From assembly GCA_965209045.1 (NCBI GenBank), contig CBDBPW010000003.1, positions 62,001 to 126,000 of the forward strand: a stretch of 64,000 bases of DNA. The letters are read 5' to 3'. The notes below the pieces were generated by a model, which was not told the origin of the DNA, did no database searches, and saw nothing but the letters and a program-made list of their open reading frames with translations. The translations under genes and the position numbers were made by a program. Source of the stretch: JAJEFO01 sp965209045 (GTDB lineage: Bacteria; Pseudomonadota; Alphaproteobacteria; Rhodobacterales; Rhodobacteraceae). Shown one piece after another: positions 18,672 through 26,668 of this stretch. Numbering within the stretch: position 1 is the stretch's first letter; every line of letters starts with the position of its first letter.

Positions 18672-20035
18672 TTTGCCACCACCGGTTCTTCGACCAACGC
18701 GTTCGGGGAAGGGATGTCGCCCGGGTCGGCGCCCTGGGCCCGCATCCTTTTCTGGATGTCGCGATGGTTCACGTGCCGCAGCGGCGTGTCGCCCTTGATC
18801 GCCAACGCTGCAGCGATTCCTGCGGCCTCCCCCTGTGCCATGCAGGGCGGGATCTCGCGCGAGAGCTTCTGGGCTTCGCTTTCGACCGAGTAGTGGCGGC
18901 CTGCCACGATCAGGTTGTCAATGCCCTTGGGCAGCAGGGCACGGTAAGGCGTGTAGTAGTCCCGTCCGCGACAGACAGTGTCCCGGAAATGGCGGCGCGA
19001 CGTGATGTCATCCCTTGTCACGATGTACTCTCCCTGAAGCAGGCGGGTCTGACGTATGCCCATTTGCTCTGCCGCCCCCAGCATCTTGGCGTTCTCGAAG
19101 CCCGGCAGGTTCTCGCGGGCGAACTTCAGGAGGTTCATCATGCGATCGCGGCCTTCGCATTCGGCAGCAACCATGTGCTCTACCGAGATGCCGTCGTATC
19201 CAGGCATGTGCGGGCAGTTGCACCAGACGACGCCCGGCAGCGGAGTCTTCAGCCACCACATGCCCCAAGCTCCGCCGATTTCCCGCCGCGCGGCGCGGTC
19301 GAGCTTCTTGTACTCTTCGGGATTGGCGTATTCGAATGCCTCCGCCTTGTCGGTGTCCACGTCGCAAAGCCGGAACACGGTCGTCACGATGTACTGGCCG
19401 TCGACATGAGACGCACCGGCGGCAATGCCGACATCGAGATCGCCGGTTGCATCGACCACCACTGTCGCGCGGATGACTTGGCGGCCGGTCTTGGTCTGGA
19501 CGATCACGCCCTCGATCCGGCCATCGGCAACAAGGGCGTCCGAAAACCAGGAATGCAGCCTGAGATTGACACCCGTTTCCCGGACGATGTCGAGGCTGAC
19601 CCGCTTCCATGCGTCGGGGTCAAAGGCCACGGCGTGGATGATCGGCTGCGGCATGCCTGCCTTGTGGAAGTCTATGCATCCCCAACGGGACCACTTTTGC
19701 CACATCTCCCAATTGGTCTGGCAATCCTCGGGCGGCGGATAGACCGCGGCATCCTGCCGTTCCATGCGCTCCACGAACTCGGTGACGAGGCCCGTCGTGA
19801 CGATTTCGTCGCCCTCGTTGACCATGTCGTCAAGGACCAGCACCATGCCGCCCGATGCCATCCCGCCCAGGTGGTGATAGCGCTCCAGCAGCGTGACGCG
19901 GGTGCCGTTCCTGGCTGCGGACGCGGCTGCGCACAAGCCAGCTGACCCGCCTCCGACCACCAGGACATCCGTGTCGTCCACGATGGGAAGCTGTTCTCCC
20001 TCGACCAGCATCAAGGTCGTGTCTCGTTGCGTCAT
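18668..20035 (-). CDS. FAD-dependent oxidoreductase (FAD_oxidored family)
   Basis: Flavoprotein of 455 aa. A Rossmann FAD motif lies at residues 22-35 (V-L-V-V-G-G-G-S-A-G-L), then G-G-M-A-S-G-G-M. The second nucleotide-contact strand reads V-V-D-A-T-G-D-L-D-V-G near residue 190, and the C-terminal part has D-N-L-I-V-A-G-R-H-Y-S. This is the PF12831-type layout often found in operons with CoA transferases and importers. It overlaps the CoA transferase gene and lies 38 bases after the ABC permease. It could oxidise the imported compound before or after CoA activation. Reaction unknown. Confidence 0.85.
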   Translation of the reverse strand: MTQRDTTLMLVEGEQLPIVDDTDVLVVGGGSAGLCAAASAARNGTRVTLLERYHHLGGMASGGMVLVLDDMVNEGDEIVTTGLVTEFVERMERQDAAVYPPPEDCQTNWEMWQKWSRWGCIDFHKAGMPQPIIHAVAFDPDAWKRVSLDIVRETGVNLRLHSWFSDALVADGRIEGVIVQTKTGRQVIRATVVVDATGDLDVGIAAGASHVDGQYIVTTVFRLCDVDTDKAEAFEYANPEEYKKLDRAARREIGGAWGMWWLKTPLPGVVWCNCPHMPGYDGISVEHMVAAECEGRDRMMNLLKFARENLPGFENAKMLGAAEQMGIRQTRLLQGEYIVTRDDITSRRHFRDTVCRGRDYYTPYRALLPKGIDNLIVAGRHYSVESEAQKLSREIPPCMAQGEAAGIAAALAIKGDTPLRHVNHRDIQKRMRAQGADPGDIPSPNALVEEPVVAK

Positions 20036-20073
20036 TGGATTGCTCCCTCATTCACGTTTCGACGATTCGGCAT

Positions 20074-20997
20074 CTACCAGCGCACCACGAATTTCTCGGC
20101 GACGGTAACCAAGGCAAAAAGCATCACTGACAGCCCGGACGACAGGAAGACCGTCGCGTAGAGAAGCGATGACCGGAAGTTGAACGTGCTGTCGATGATC
20201 AGCGCTCCAAGTCCCGAGTTTGCGCCGACCCACTCCCCGACGATGGCTCCGATGACACAGGTTGTCGCGGCAATCTTCAGCGCCGAGAACAGGAATGGCA
20301 GCGAGGAAGGCAGGCGGATCTTCCAGAAGACTTCGGACTTTGATGCCGACAGGATCCGCGCCAGTTCCAGCGTCTCCGGACTGACCGCCTGCAGGCCGCG
20401 CACCATGTTCACCAACGTCGGGAAGAAGCAGATCAGAGCGGCGATCACGACTTTCGCCGTAAGTCCGGCACCAAAGATCAGCACGAGAATCGGTGCGATG
20501 GCGAGAATCGGAATCGTGTTGATGAAGACGGCGATCGGAAAGAACGCCCGTTCGACGGTTCGGCTATGCACAAATGCGACTGCAATCAGGATTGCGGCCA
20601 TGTTGCCGAAGAGGAATCCCATTATGCTCTCGTAGAACGTGGGCCAGAAGTTCCTCATCAGGAGAGGCCACTGCTCGACCAATGTCCGGCCCACGTCACT
20701 GGGGGCCGGGGCAATGTAGGTCGGCACCTGGAACATGCACACTCCCGCTTCCCAGATCAGGAAGATGCCGATCGCGGTGCCGACCGGGATGGCATGTCCC
20801 AGCAGACGCCGGAGGGCAGGGTCGGCCACTCCTGTCTGTCGAGGAAGTCGGAAAGCGTCCCTTTTCGGCACGACAATGGCGCCGTAGCGTCCACGAACAG
20901 TGACCATCAAGAAAGTCGGGCTGAACCAACGCCGGAACTTCTGGTTGCCTGCACCTGCCTCGGGAGCCGGCGAGTCCCTGTCGTCCGCACCAGACAT
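20074..20997 (-). CDS. ABC transporter permease, NitT/TauT type
   Basis: Inner-membrane permease of 307 aa with an unusually long hydrophilic N terminus (about 75 residues) before the first TM helix. Five to six TM segments follow. The permease EAA-type loop is near residue 205 (L-E-L-A-R-I-L-S-A-S-K-S-E-V-F-W-K-I-R-L-P-S-S-L-P), characteristic of the nitrate/taurine/thiamine-precursor class. Its ATG overlaps the last base of the ATPase stop codon (TGATG). The ATPase gene just upstream is broken by an insertion sequence, which could be polar on this gene and everything downstream. Solute unknown. Confidence 0.88.
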   Translation of the reverse strand: MSGADDRDSPAPEAGAGNQKFRRWFSPTFLMVTVRGRYGAIVVPKRDAFRLPRQTGVADPALRRLLGHAIPVGTAIGIFLIWEAGVCMFQVPTYIAPAPSDVGRTLVEQWPLLMRNFWPTFYESIMGFLFGNMAAILIAVAFVHSRTVERAFFPIAVFINTIPILAIAPILVLIFGAGLTAKVVIAALICFFPTLVNMVRGLQAVSPETLELARILSASKSEVFWKIRLPSSLPFLFSALKIAATTCVIGAIVGEWVGANSGLGALIIDSTFNFRSSLLYATVFLSSGLSVMLFALVTVAEKFVVRW

Positions 20998-21110
20998 CAG
21001 TCCGCCTCCAACAGTCGGCGCAAATGGGCCGTGTACCTGGTGAATTCCTGGGTGTCGCGGACCTTGATCGCCCTGGGCGATGGGATGTCGATGTCAACGA
21101 TTTCCCTTAG
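20997..21110 (-). pseudogene. Severed 3' end of the NMT1-type ABC ATPase gene
   Basis: Reading from the TGA at 20997-20999 back to 21110 gives 37 in-frame codons (L-R-E-I-V-D-I-D-I-P-S-P ... R-R-L-L-E-A-D), the normal C-terminal tail of SsuB/TauB-like ATPases. Joining this exactly to base 23127 restores N-P-G-R-L-R-E-I-V and a full-length protein of 264 aa. The fragment has been detached from its gene by the mobile element at 21111-23122. Confidence 0.9.
21107..21110. repeat. Left copy of 4-bp target duplication (TTAG)
   Basis: TTAG directly precedes the left inverted repeat of the IS1634-family element and is repeated at 23123-23126. Removing one copy and the element restores the ATPase reading frame exactly, which supports these as the insertion boundaries. 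Confidence 0.85.
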
Positions 21111-23122
21111 CCCGACTTCAGAAACTCGGCGCGTGATTTGACTAATTTGGCGGGTTTCGGCGCGGGAAACGTCTTGTTTTCAAGGACCCGACCCCCAGAA
21201 GTCGCGTGTAGTGCCGACCTGCCCCCTTGATCTGGTGGCCGCGACGGCGGAGTCTCCGCCCATGTTCGTGCGCTGCAAGAAGCGATTCAAGGACGGCAAG
21301 GAACACCGCTACTGGAGCGTGGTGGAGAACTGCCGCGTGCGCGGCGGCCGGGTCGTCCAGCGTCAGGTCCTGTATCTCGGCGAGATCAACGACAGCCAGC
21401 GCGCGGCGTGGTGCCGCGCCATCGAGGTGCTGGAAGGCCGGTCGGGATCGCGTCAGGTGGCGCTGTTTCCCGAGGACCGGGAGGCGCCCGAGCTGGACTG
21501 CGAGGTGGTGAAGATCAACGTCGCGGAGGTGTCGCTGCACGACCCTCGCCAGTGGGGGGCCTGCTGGCTGGCCCTGACCCTGTGGGACCGGCTTGAGCTG
21601 GACCGGTTCTGGGCGCCGCGCCTGCCTCCGAGCCGGCAGGGCACGCGCTGGCTCGACGTGCTGAAGATCCTGGCCTGCTACCGGCTGGTCGATCCGGGCA
21701 GCGAGTGGCGCCTGCACCGCCACTGGCTCGAGCACAGCGCCCTGCGCGACCTGCTCGGCTGCGACCGGGCGATCCCTGCGGACACGCTGTACCGCTGCCT
21801 CGACAGGCTGCTCGCGCACAGGCAGGCGTTCTTCTCCTTCCTGCGGGAGCGATGGGCGGCGCTGTTCGACGCGCGGTTCGACATCCTGGTCTACGACCTG
21901 ACCTCGACCTACTTCGAGAGCGATCCTCCGTTCGACGACAAGCGCCAGTTCGGCTACAGCCGCGACAGCCGCCCGGACTGCGTGCAGGTGGTGATCGCGC
22001 TGGTCGTCACGCCGGACGGCTTTCCGCTGGCCTACGAGGTGATGCCGGGCAACACCTCGGACCAGAGCACGCTGGCCGGCTTCCTCGAGCGGATCGAGCG
22101 GCAGTACGGCCGGTCCGACCGGATCTGGATCATGGACCGCGGCATCCCGACGGAGGAGACCCTGCAGCAGATGCGCGAGGGCGACGCGCCGGTGCGCTAT
22201 CTCGTCGGCACGCCCAAGGGCCGGCTGACGAAATTCGAGAAGGCGTTCCTCGACCTGCCCTGGCAGGAGGTGCGCGAGAGCGTGGACGTCAAGCTTCTCG
22301 CCGATGACGGGGAACTGTACGTGCTGGTGCGCTCGGAGGGGCGGCTGCACAAGGAACGCGCCATGCGCCGGCGCCGCCTGAAGAGGCTCTGGCGGCGGCT
22401 CGGCGAGCTGCAGGGCCAGTCCAACGGCCGCGACCAGCTGATGCTCAAGCTCGGCGCTGCCAGGAAGGACGCGGGCCGGGCCTGGGGCCTGGTCGACATC
22501 CGCGTGCCGGCGACCGAGGAGGAGCTCTCCGCGCACGGGTTCTCGTTCCGCCTTCGCCGCGAACGGCTGCGCCAGGTCCGGCGGCGCGAGGGCCGCTACC
22601 TGCTGCGGTCCAACATGGTGGCCGAGGACCCGGCCGAGCTCTGGCGCCTGTACATGCGGCTCGTCGAAATCGAGCAGGCGTTCAAGGAATTGAAGCACGA
22701 CCTCGCGGTCCGTCCCGTCTTCCACCAGGTCGAGGAGCGGATCGAAGCGCACATCTTCGTCTCGTTCATCGCCTACTGCCTGCTGGTGACGCTGAAGAAC
22801 ATCGCCCGCCCGCGTGCCGGCGGGCTGACCCCGCGCGCCATCATCGAGGCGTTCGGCACGATCCAGATGGTGGACGTGCATCTGCCCACAACCGACGGCC
22901 GGCATCTCGTCCTGCCGCGCTACACCCAGCCAAGGAAGGAGCACGAGCTTCTGCTGCACCAGCTCGGCATGACCCTGCCGGCACAAGGCGCGCCACGACT
23001 CTCTTCGTGACGGCGTGCAACCCGCTGTCCGTCGGCCGCCGTGTAGTGCCGACCTTTGGGGGTCGGATTCAGGAATATCAATGGGTTACGGACCTCGAAA
23101 CCCTCGAGTTGCGGAAGTCGGG
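21111..23122. mobile_element. IS1634-family insertion sequence, 2012 bp
   Basis: The element is bounded by imperfect inverted repeats starting CCCGACTTC (21111-21128 and 23105-23122; 16 of 18 bases match) and flanked by TTAG on both sides. It holds one long plus-strand gene, the transposase. Inside the ends there is a second inverted pair (21188-21204 and 23050-23066, core CCGACCCCCA) and a 15-bp direct repeat GTGTAGTGCCGACCT at 21206 and 23041. It interrupts the ABC ATPase gene on the opposite strand. Family assignment rests on the transposase; the boundaries rest on frame restoration. Confidence 0.88.
21262..23010 (+). CDS. IS1634-family transposase (DDE, IS4 superfamily)
   Basis: DDE transposase of 582 aa. 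First Asp lies in V-Y-D-L-T-S-T-Y-F-E (about residue 210), second in W-I-M-D-R-G-I-P-T-E (about 290), and the Glu in I-E-Q-A-F-K-E-L-K-H-D-L (about 475) followed by H-I-F-V-S-F-I-A-Y. This Y-x2-T-S-x-Y-F-E and M-D-R-G pattern is typical of IS1634. The frame is uninterrupted, so the protein is probably active. I chose the ATG at 21262 (M-F-V-R-C-K-K-R-F); a GTG at 21211 is in frame but lies in the repeat region. Confidence 0.93.
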   Translation: MFVRCKKRFKDGKEHRYWSVVENCRVRGGRVVQRQVLYLGEINDSQRAAWCRAIEVLEGRSGSRQVALFPEDREAPELDCEVVKINVAEVSLHDPRQWGACWLALTLWDRLELDRFWAPRLPPSRQGTRWLDVLKILACYRLVDPGSEWRLHRHWLEHSALRDLLGCDRAIPADTLYRCLDRLLAHRQAFFSFLRERWAALFDARFDILVYDLTSTYFESDPPFDDKRQFGYSRDSRPDCVQVVIALVVTPDGFPLAYEVMPGNTSDQSTLAGFLERIERQYGRSDRIWIMDRGIPTEETLQQMREGDAPVRYLVGTPKGRLTKFEKAFLDLPWQEVRESVDVKLLADDGELYVLVRSEGRLHKERAMRRRRLKRLWRRLGELQGQSNGRDQLMLKLGAARKDAGRAWGLVDIRVPATEEELSAHGFSFRLRRERLRQVRRREGRYLLRSNMVAEDPAELWRLYMRLVEIEQAFKELKHDLAVRPVFHQVEERIEAHIFVSFIAYCLLVTLKNIARPRAGGLTPRAIIEAFGTIQMVDVHLPTTDGRHLVLPRYTQPRKEHELLLHQLGMTLPAQGAPRLSS

Positions 23123-23807
23123 TTAGCCGGCCGGGGTTCGCCCCCAGCATCAGGACCTTCTGCCCAAGGAAGACGGCTTCCGGAATGGAATGGGTGACGA
23201 ACAGGATCGTCACGCCGGTTTCCGCCCAGATCTGAAGAAGCTGCAGGTTCAGGTGATCGCGCGTCATCTCGTCTAACGCGCCGAATGGCTCGTCCATCAG
23301 CAGCAGCTTCGGCTGGCAGACAAGCGCACGTGCGATCGCGACGCGCTGCCGCATGCCGCCGGAAAGTTCACGGGGCAGCGCATCCTCACGGCCTTGCAGG
23401 CCCACGAGCGCCAGAAGTTCCCTGGGTGACCGGTCGCTGACGGGGATCTTGATGTTTCGCCGGCGGCCGATCTCCAGGGGCAATTCGACGTTTTTCAGAG
23501 CCGTTCGCCACGGGAGGAGAGTCGCATCCTGAAAGACGAAGGCGAACTCGCGCGCCAAGCGCGCCTCTTCCGTCGACTTTCCCAAGACGGAGACCTCGCC
23601 TGCCGCAGCCGGAACGAGGTCGGAAACAAGGCGCAGCATCGTCGACTTTCCGCAGCCCGAGGGGCCGAGAATTGTCCAGAAAGCGCCCTGTTCCAGTTCA
23701 AGGCTGATGTCCTGCAGCGCAGTGAAGCTGCCGAATCGCACCACCGCATTGCGCAGGACCGCCGCGTAGTCGCGCGCGGCGCCTGCAGGATCGCCAGCGC
23801 CCACCAA
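22920..23807 (-). CDS. ABC ATPase, NitT/TauT type, truncated and fused to IS sequence
   Basis: The 5' 227 codons (23127-23807) encode a normal importer ATPase: Walker A G-P-S-G-C-G-K-S-T near residue 48, Q-loop F-V-F-Q-D, signature L-S-G-G-M-R-Q-R, Walker B L-L-L-M-D-E-P-F-G-A-L-D and the H-loop T-H-S. After N-P-G-R at 23127 the frame enters the insertion sequence and adds about 68 foreign residues, losing the native last 37. All catalytic motifs survive, so a partly working protein cannot be ruled out. The start is a TTG at 23807, 2 bases after the substrate-binding protein stop; a GTG at 23804 is the alternative. Confidence 0.85.
   Translation of the reverse strand: MVGAGDPAGAARDYAAVLRNAVVRFGSFTALQDISLELEQGAFWTILGPSGCGKSTMLRLVSDLVPAAAGEVSVLGKSTEEARLAREFAFVFQDATLLPWRTALKNVELPLEIGRRRNIKIPVSDRSPRELLALVGLQGREDALPRELSGGMRQRVAIARALVCQPKLLLMDEPFGALDEMTRDHLNLQLLQIWAETGVTILFVTHSIPEAVFLGQKVLMLGANPGRLTRLPQLEGFEVRNPLIFLNPTPKGRHYTAADGQRVARRHEESRGAPCAGRVMPSWCSRSSCSFLGWV
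23123..23126. repeat. Right copy of 4-bp target duplication (TTAG)
   Basis: Second TTAG flanking the IS1634-family element. On the minus strand it reads CTAA and completes the Leu codon after N-P-G-R of the ATPase. Confidence 0.85.
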
Positions 23808-23809
23808 GG

Positions 23810-24850
23810 CTACCCGAGCTTCGGCCGCGCATCGGCGGTGGCTTCAAGGATGTCCAGCGTCATGACGTCCTCAAGTGCAGGCGCTCCGCCGGCAAACTGT
23901 CCCAGATGGTTGTAGATGTCGATCTGAGCCTGCCAGTTCTCTCGGGTCATGGTGCCCCAACCGTTTGCTGCCGTTCGGTCATTGAAGGAATAGCCGATCA
24001 CGAGGTCAACGGCCCTGAGTTCTGAATCGCGATCAAGATTGGGGTACCGTTCGACCAGGTAGTCTACCGCACCTTCCGGATTGTCGTGAGCCCAGCCCCA
24101 CCCGCGCGCGATCGCCCGGATGGTTGCCTCCACCATGTCACGGTTTTCCGCGAGCACCGAGTCCGTCGTGTAGTACGGGTTTGCGTAGAGTTGAATCCCG
24201 GTGTCCCAGAGCGCCATGTCGACCCTTTCGTCTCCAAGGATCGACAGCGCGTTCACGTTGGTCTTCCAGCCCGTAACGACGTCCACCTGTCCGGTCATGA
24301 GCGGCCCCATGTCGCCACCCATCACGGAAACCTCGATGCTGTCCTCGGAAATGCCGTTCTTGGCGAGGAGCGCCCGCAGCAGGATCCGGGCGGTTCCCTG
24401 CGTCGCGACCTTTTTCCCGACAAGGTCAGCGGGCTCTCGAACCGGCGCCCGCTCCAGGGAGAAATACGTGAACGGATGCTGCTGATAGCCCGCCGCAACG
24501 CACTTGACCGGGATGCCCGCCGAACGGGCAAGCATCAAGGACGGGCTGGAGGAAATTGATCCGAAGTTGTTGCCGCCGGACGCAACGGCCGCGACCCCGT
24601 CGATGTTCGGGCCACCGGGCAGGATTTCAAGCTCGAGCCCTTCTTCAGCGAAATAACCCAGCCTGTCGGCCGCCACTTCGCCGAGAATGCCGTTCGATGC
24701 AAGCCAGCCAAGCTGCAACCTGATCCTGTGGGTGTCGGCCGCACGCCCGGGCGTCACCGAGATGAATGTCCCGGCGCCGGCCAGTCCACCCAGTGCAGCC
24801 AGCCCGCCAAGCACGCTTCTGCGTTCAATCATGTCCTGCGATTTCGCCAT
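23810..24850 (-). CDS. ABC substrate-binding protein, NMT1/THI5-like, Tat-exported
   Basis: Periplasmic binding protein of 346 aa. The N terminus has a twin-arginine signal (E-R-R-S-V-L-G-G-L-A-A) followed by a hydrophobic stretch and cleavage near A-D-T. The mature part fits the NMT1/THI5-like fold (R-L-Q-L-G-W-L-A-S-N-G, G-Y-F-A-E-E-G-L-E-L-E, G-K-K-V-A-T-Q-G-T). First gene of the catabolic operon and divergent from the LysR gene. The family binds taurine, nitrate, pyrimidine precursors or aromatic acids; the solute here is unknown. The downstream CoA transferase suggests an organic acid (inference). Confidence 0.88.
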   Translation of the reverse strand: MAKSQDMIERRSVLGGLAALGGLAGAGTFISVTPGRAADTHRIRLQLGWLASNGILGEVAADRLGYFAEEGLELEILPGGPNIDGVAAVASGGNNFGSISSSPSLMLARSAGIPVKCVAAGYQQHPFTYFSLERAPVREPADLVGKKVATQGTARILLRALLAKNGISEDSIEVSVMGGDMGPLMTGQVDVVTGWKTNVNALSILGDERVDMALWDTGIQLYANPYYTTDSVLAENRDMVEATIRAIARGWGWAHDNPEGAVDYLVERYPNLDRDSELRAVDLVIGYSFNDRTAANGWGTMTRENWQAQIDIYNHLGQFAGGAPALEDVMTLDILEATADARPKLG

Positions 24851-24965
24851 CGTGATGTCCCTTTCTGTTCGGTGGCCGCTATCCGGCGACCATTGACATG
24901 CAGGAGGCTAGCAGTGCATATTTTTTTGTGTATGCAGCATGGCAGTGCATTTTTTGCATCGGCAG
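24851..24965. promoter_or_regulatory. Divergent control region with two TGCA-type palindromes
   Basis: Between the binding-protein gene and the LysR gene lies an AT-rich stretch with two inverted repeats: TGCATA...TATGCA at 24915-24936 (10-base spacer) and TGCA...TGCA at 24946-24958. The TGCAT word occurs at 24915, 24946 and 24955. Their position suits LysR autoregulation and activation of the divergent operon. No experiment is implied. Confidence 0.55.
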
Positions 24966-25892
24966 ATGGATTCGGAGATCCGAGTGGTTCATTCGAAGTT
25001 TCTCGGGTATTTTGACGCAGTTGCGCGTCAGGGGTCGATCCGCAAGGCGGCGGCTGTCCTCAACGTGTGCTCGACGACGGTCACGCGGAAGCTGATGGAT
25101 GTTGAACGGGACCTGGGCGTCAAGCTCCTGGACCGCACGTCCGACGGCGTGGTCCTGACTGCCGCAGGATCCATCGTCGTGGAACACTGCCGGAAGACCC
25201 TGTACGACTTTGAGCAGCTTCGCGCAGTCGTGGACGACATCCGTTCGGCCCGAAGCGGGCACATCCAATTGATGGTCATCGACTCCGCCGCGCTGGGGCT
25301 GGTACCTGACGTTCTTCGCGAATTCTCGGCCGACTATCCGGGCGTGACGTATTCGGTAACGACCGGCCAGCCCGACGAGATCGTTGATGCAGTCGCAGAC
25401 GGAACCGTTGGCATCGGCCTTTCCTTCGCGAACGAGAACCACCCGGGCATCAGGTCCATGTTCGAGAAGGCGGCGCCGATCGGGGCCGTGATGCGATCGG
25501 ACCATCCCTTGGCGGAACGCACTGAGCTGACAATCGGTGACCTGGAGAACTATTTGCTTGTGCGGTCGATTGATGGCCGTGGCCATCATTCCCTATTGGA
25601 CGAGGCGATAGCGGGCGCGACCGCGAGTCTGGCCACGAAGGTGTTCACGGATTCCCTGCCCATCGCGAAGCGGACGATCGAAAGCGGCCAAGTGATCGGG
25701 CTCTACACCAAGTTGGGGTTCAGAGACGAAATCGATGCCGGCGCATTGCGGTACCTGCCAGTGGCCAACGACTTCCTGAAGTCCCTCAACGTCGGAATAC
25801 TGATCTCGGCGAAGCGCTCGCTTTCGCCAATGGAACACATGCTCGCCACGCAAATCGGGAAGGCGCTCACTCGGGCCCAACTGGACTACTGA
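24966..25892 (+). CDS. LysR-family transcriptional regulator
   Basis: Regulator of about 308 aa. The N-terminal winged helix-turn-helix covers residues 1-65 (A-R-Q-G-S-I-R-K-A-A-A-V-L-N-V-C-S-T-T-V as recognition region). A type-2 periplasmic-binding-like effector domain follows from about residue 95. It is divergent from the NMT1/CoA-transferase operon and is the obvious candidate regulator of it, with an effector that is probably the substrate or its CoA ester (inference). An in-frame ATG at 24939 would add nine residues but would put the second palindrome inside the coding sequence, so 24966 is preferred. Confidence 0.88.
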   Translation: MDSEIRVVHSKFLGYFDAVARQGSIRKAAAVLNVCSTTVTRKLMDVERDLGVKLLDRTSDGVVLTAAGSIVVEHCRKTLYDFEQLRAVVDDIRSARSGHIQLMVIDSAALGLVPDVLREFSADYPGVTYSVTTGQPDEIVDAVADGTVGIGLSFANENHPGIRSMFEKAAPIGAVMRSDHPLAERTELTIGDLENYLLVRSIDGRGHHSLLDEAIAGATASLATKVFTDSLPIAKRTIESGQVIGLYTKLGFRDEIDAGALRYLPVANDFLKSLNVGILISAKRSLSPMEHMLATQIGKALTRAQLDY

Positions 25893-25925
25893 ATTCCAAG
25901 CATGCAGAAGCGTGGTCCTGTTCCA

Positions 25926-25939
25926 CCCGCGTTCGCGGG
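25926..25939. terminator. GC-rich hairpin between convergent genes
   Basis: CCCGCG-TT-CGCGGG is a perfect 6-bp stem between the LysR stop and the convergent corrinoid-protein stop. It lacks a clear T-run, so it is at best a weak or bidirectional terminator. Confidence 0.35.
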
Positions 25940-25963
25940 ACGAGGGATGTGCGGTCGCTTCGC

Positions 25964-26668
25964 CTAGCTCGCCGCCATCAGGTTGTGCTTGCGGGCGATG
26001 AATTCCTTTGCCGTCTCGACGGCGACGGCTGCATCGCGGCAGTACGCGTCCGCTCCGATGGCTCTTCCGAACTCCTCGTTCAGGGGTGCGCCGCCGACGA
26101 GCACGATGTAGTCGTCGCGGATCCCCATCTGCACCATGGTGTCGATCACCACCTTCATGTAGGGCATCGTGGTCGTGAGAAGCGCGGACATTCCCAGAAT
26201 GTCGGCCTCTTCCTTCTGCAGGGTCTCGATGTAGTTCTCGACGGGGTTGTTGATGCCGAGATCGACGACTTCGAACCCGGCGCCTTCCATCATCATTGAC
26301 ACCAGGTTCTTGCCGATGTCATGGATGTCACCCTTGACGGTTCCGATGACCATCTTTCCCATCCGGGGAGCGCCGGTCTCGGCGAGCAGGGGTTTCAGGA
26401 TCGCCATACCGGCCTTCATCGCATTGGCCGCCAGCAGCACTTCCGGAACGAACAGGATCCCGTCCCGGAAGTCGTCCCCCACGATCTTCATGCCGCCCAC
26501 GAGGGCCTCGGTCAGGACGCGGTAGGGTTCCCAGCCGCGATCAAGCAGGATTCGGGTTCCTTCCTCGATCTCTTCCTTCAGGCCGTCGTAGAGGTCATCA
26601 TGCATCTGGAGGACGAGTTCTTCGTCGTCGAGTTCGCCAAGGATGATGTCGTCGTCTTCGTCTGCCAT
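25964..26668 (-). CDS. Corrinoid (B12-binding) methyl-carrier protein
   Basis: Cytoplasmic corrinoid protein of 234 aa resembling MtbC/MttC/MtaC and the B12 module of methionine synthase. Residues 15-95 form the helical cap domain (R-V-L-T-E-A-L-V-G-G-M, G-I-L-F-V-P-E-V-L-L-A-A). The cobalamin domain follows with D-I-H-D-I-G at 114-119, where His116 is the lower axial ligand, then G-M-S-A-L-L-T-T-T-M and V-L-V-G-G-A-P-L-N. An acidic N terminus precedes these. Such proteins accept a methyl group from a substrate-specific methyltransferase and pass it to folate or a thiol. No cognate MttB-type enzyme is nearby; a DUF1638 gene and a bmt gene are elsewhere in the window. Confidence 0.9.
   Translation of the reverse strand: MADEDDDIILGELDDEELVLQMHDDLYDGLKEEIEEGTRILLDRGWEPYRVLTEALVGGMKIVGDDFRDGILFVPEVLLAANAMKAGMAILKPLLAETGAPRMGKMVIGTVKGDIHDIGKNLVSMMMEGAGFEVVDLGINNPVENYIETLQKEEADILGMSALLTTTMPYMKVVIDTMVQMGIRDDYIVLVGGAPLNEEFGRAIGADAYCRDAAVAVETAKEFIARKHNLMAAS

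Noticed and set aside
21142..22986. Long minus-strand frame (about 600 codons) opposite the transposase gene
   Set aside because: His/Arg/Pro/Leu-rich shadow of the highly GC-biased transposase gene; the plus-strand product has a clear DDE transposase signature.
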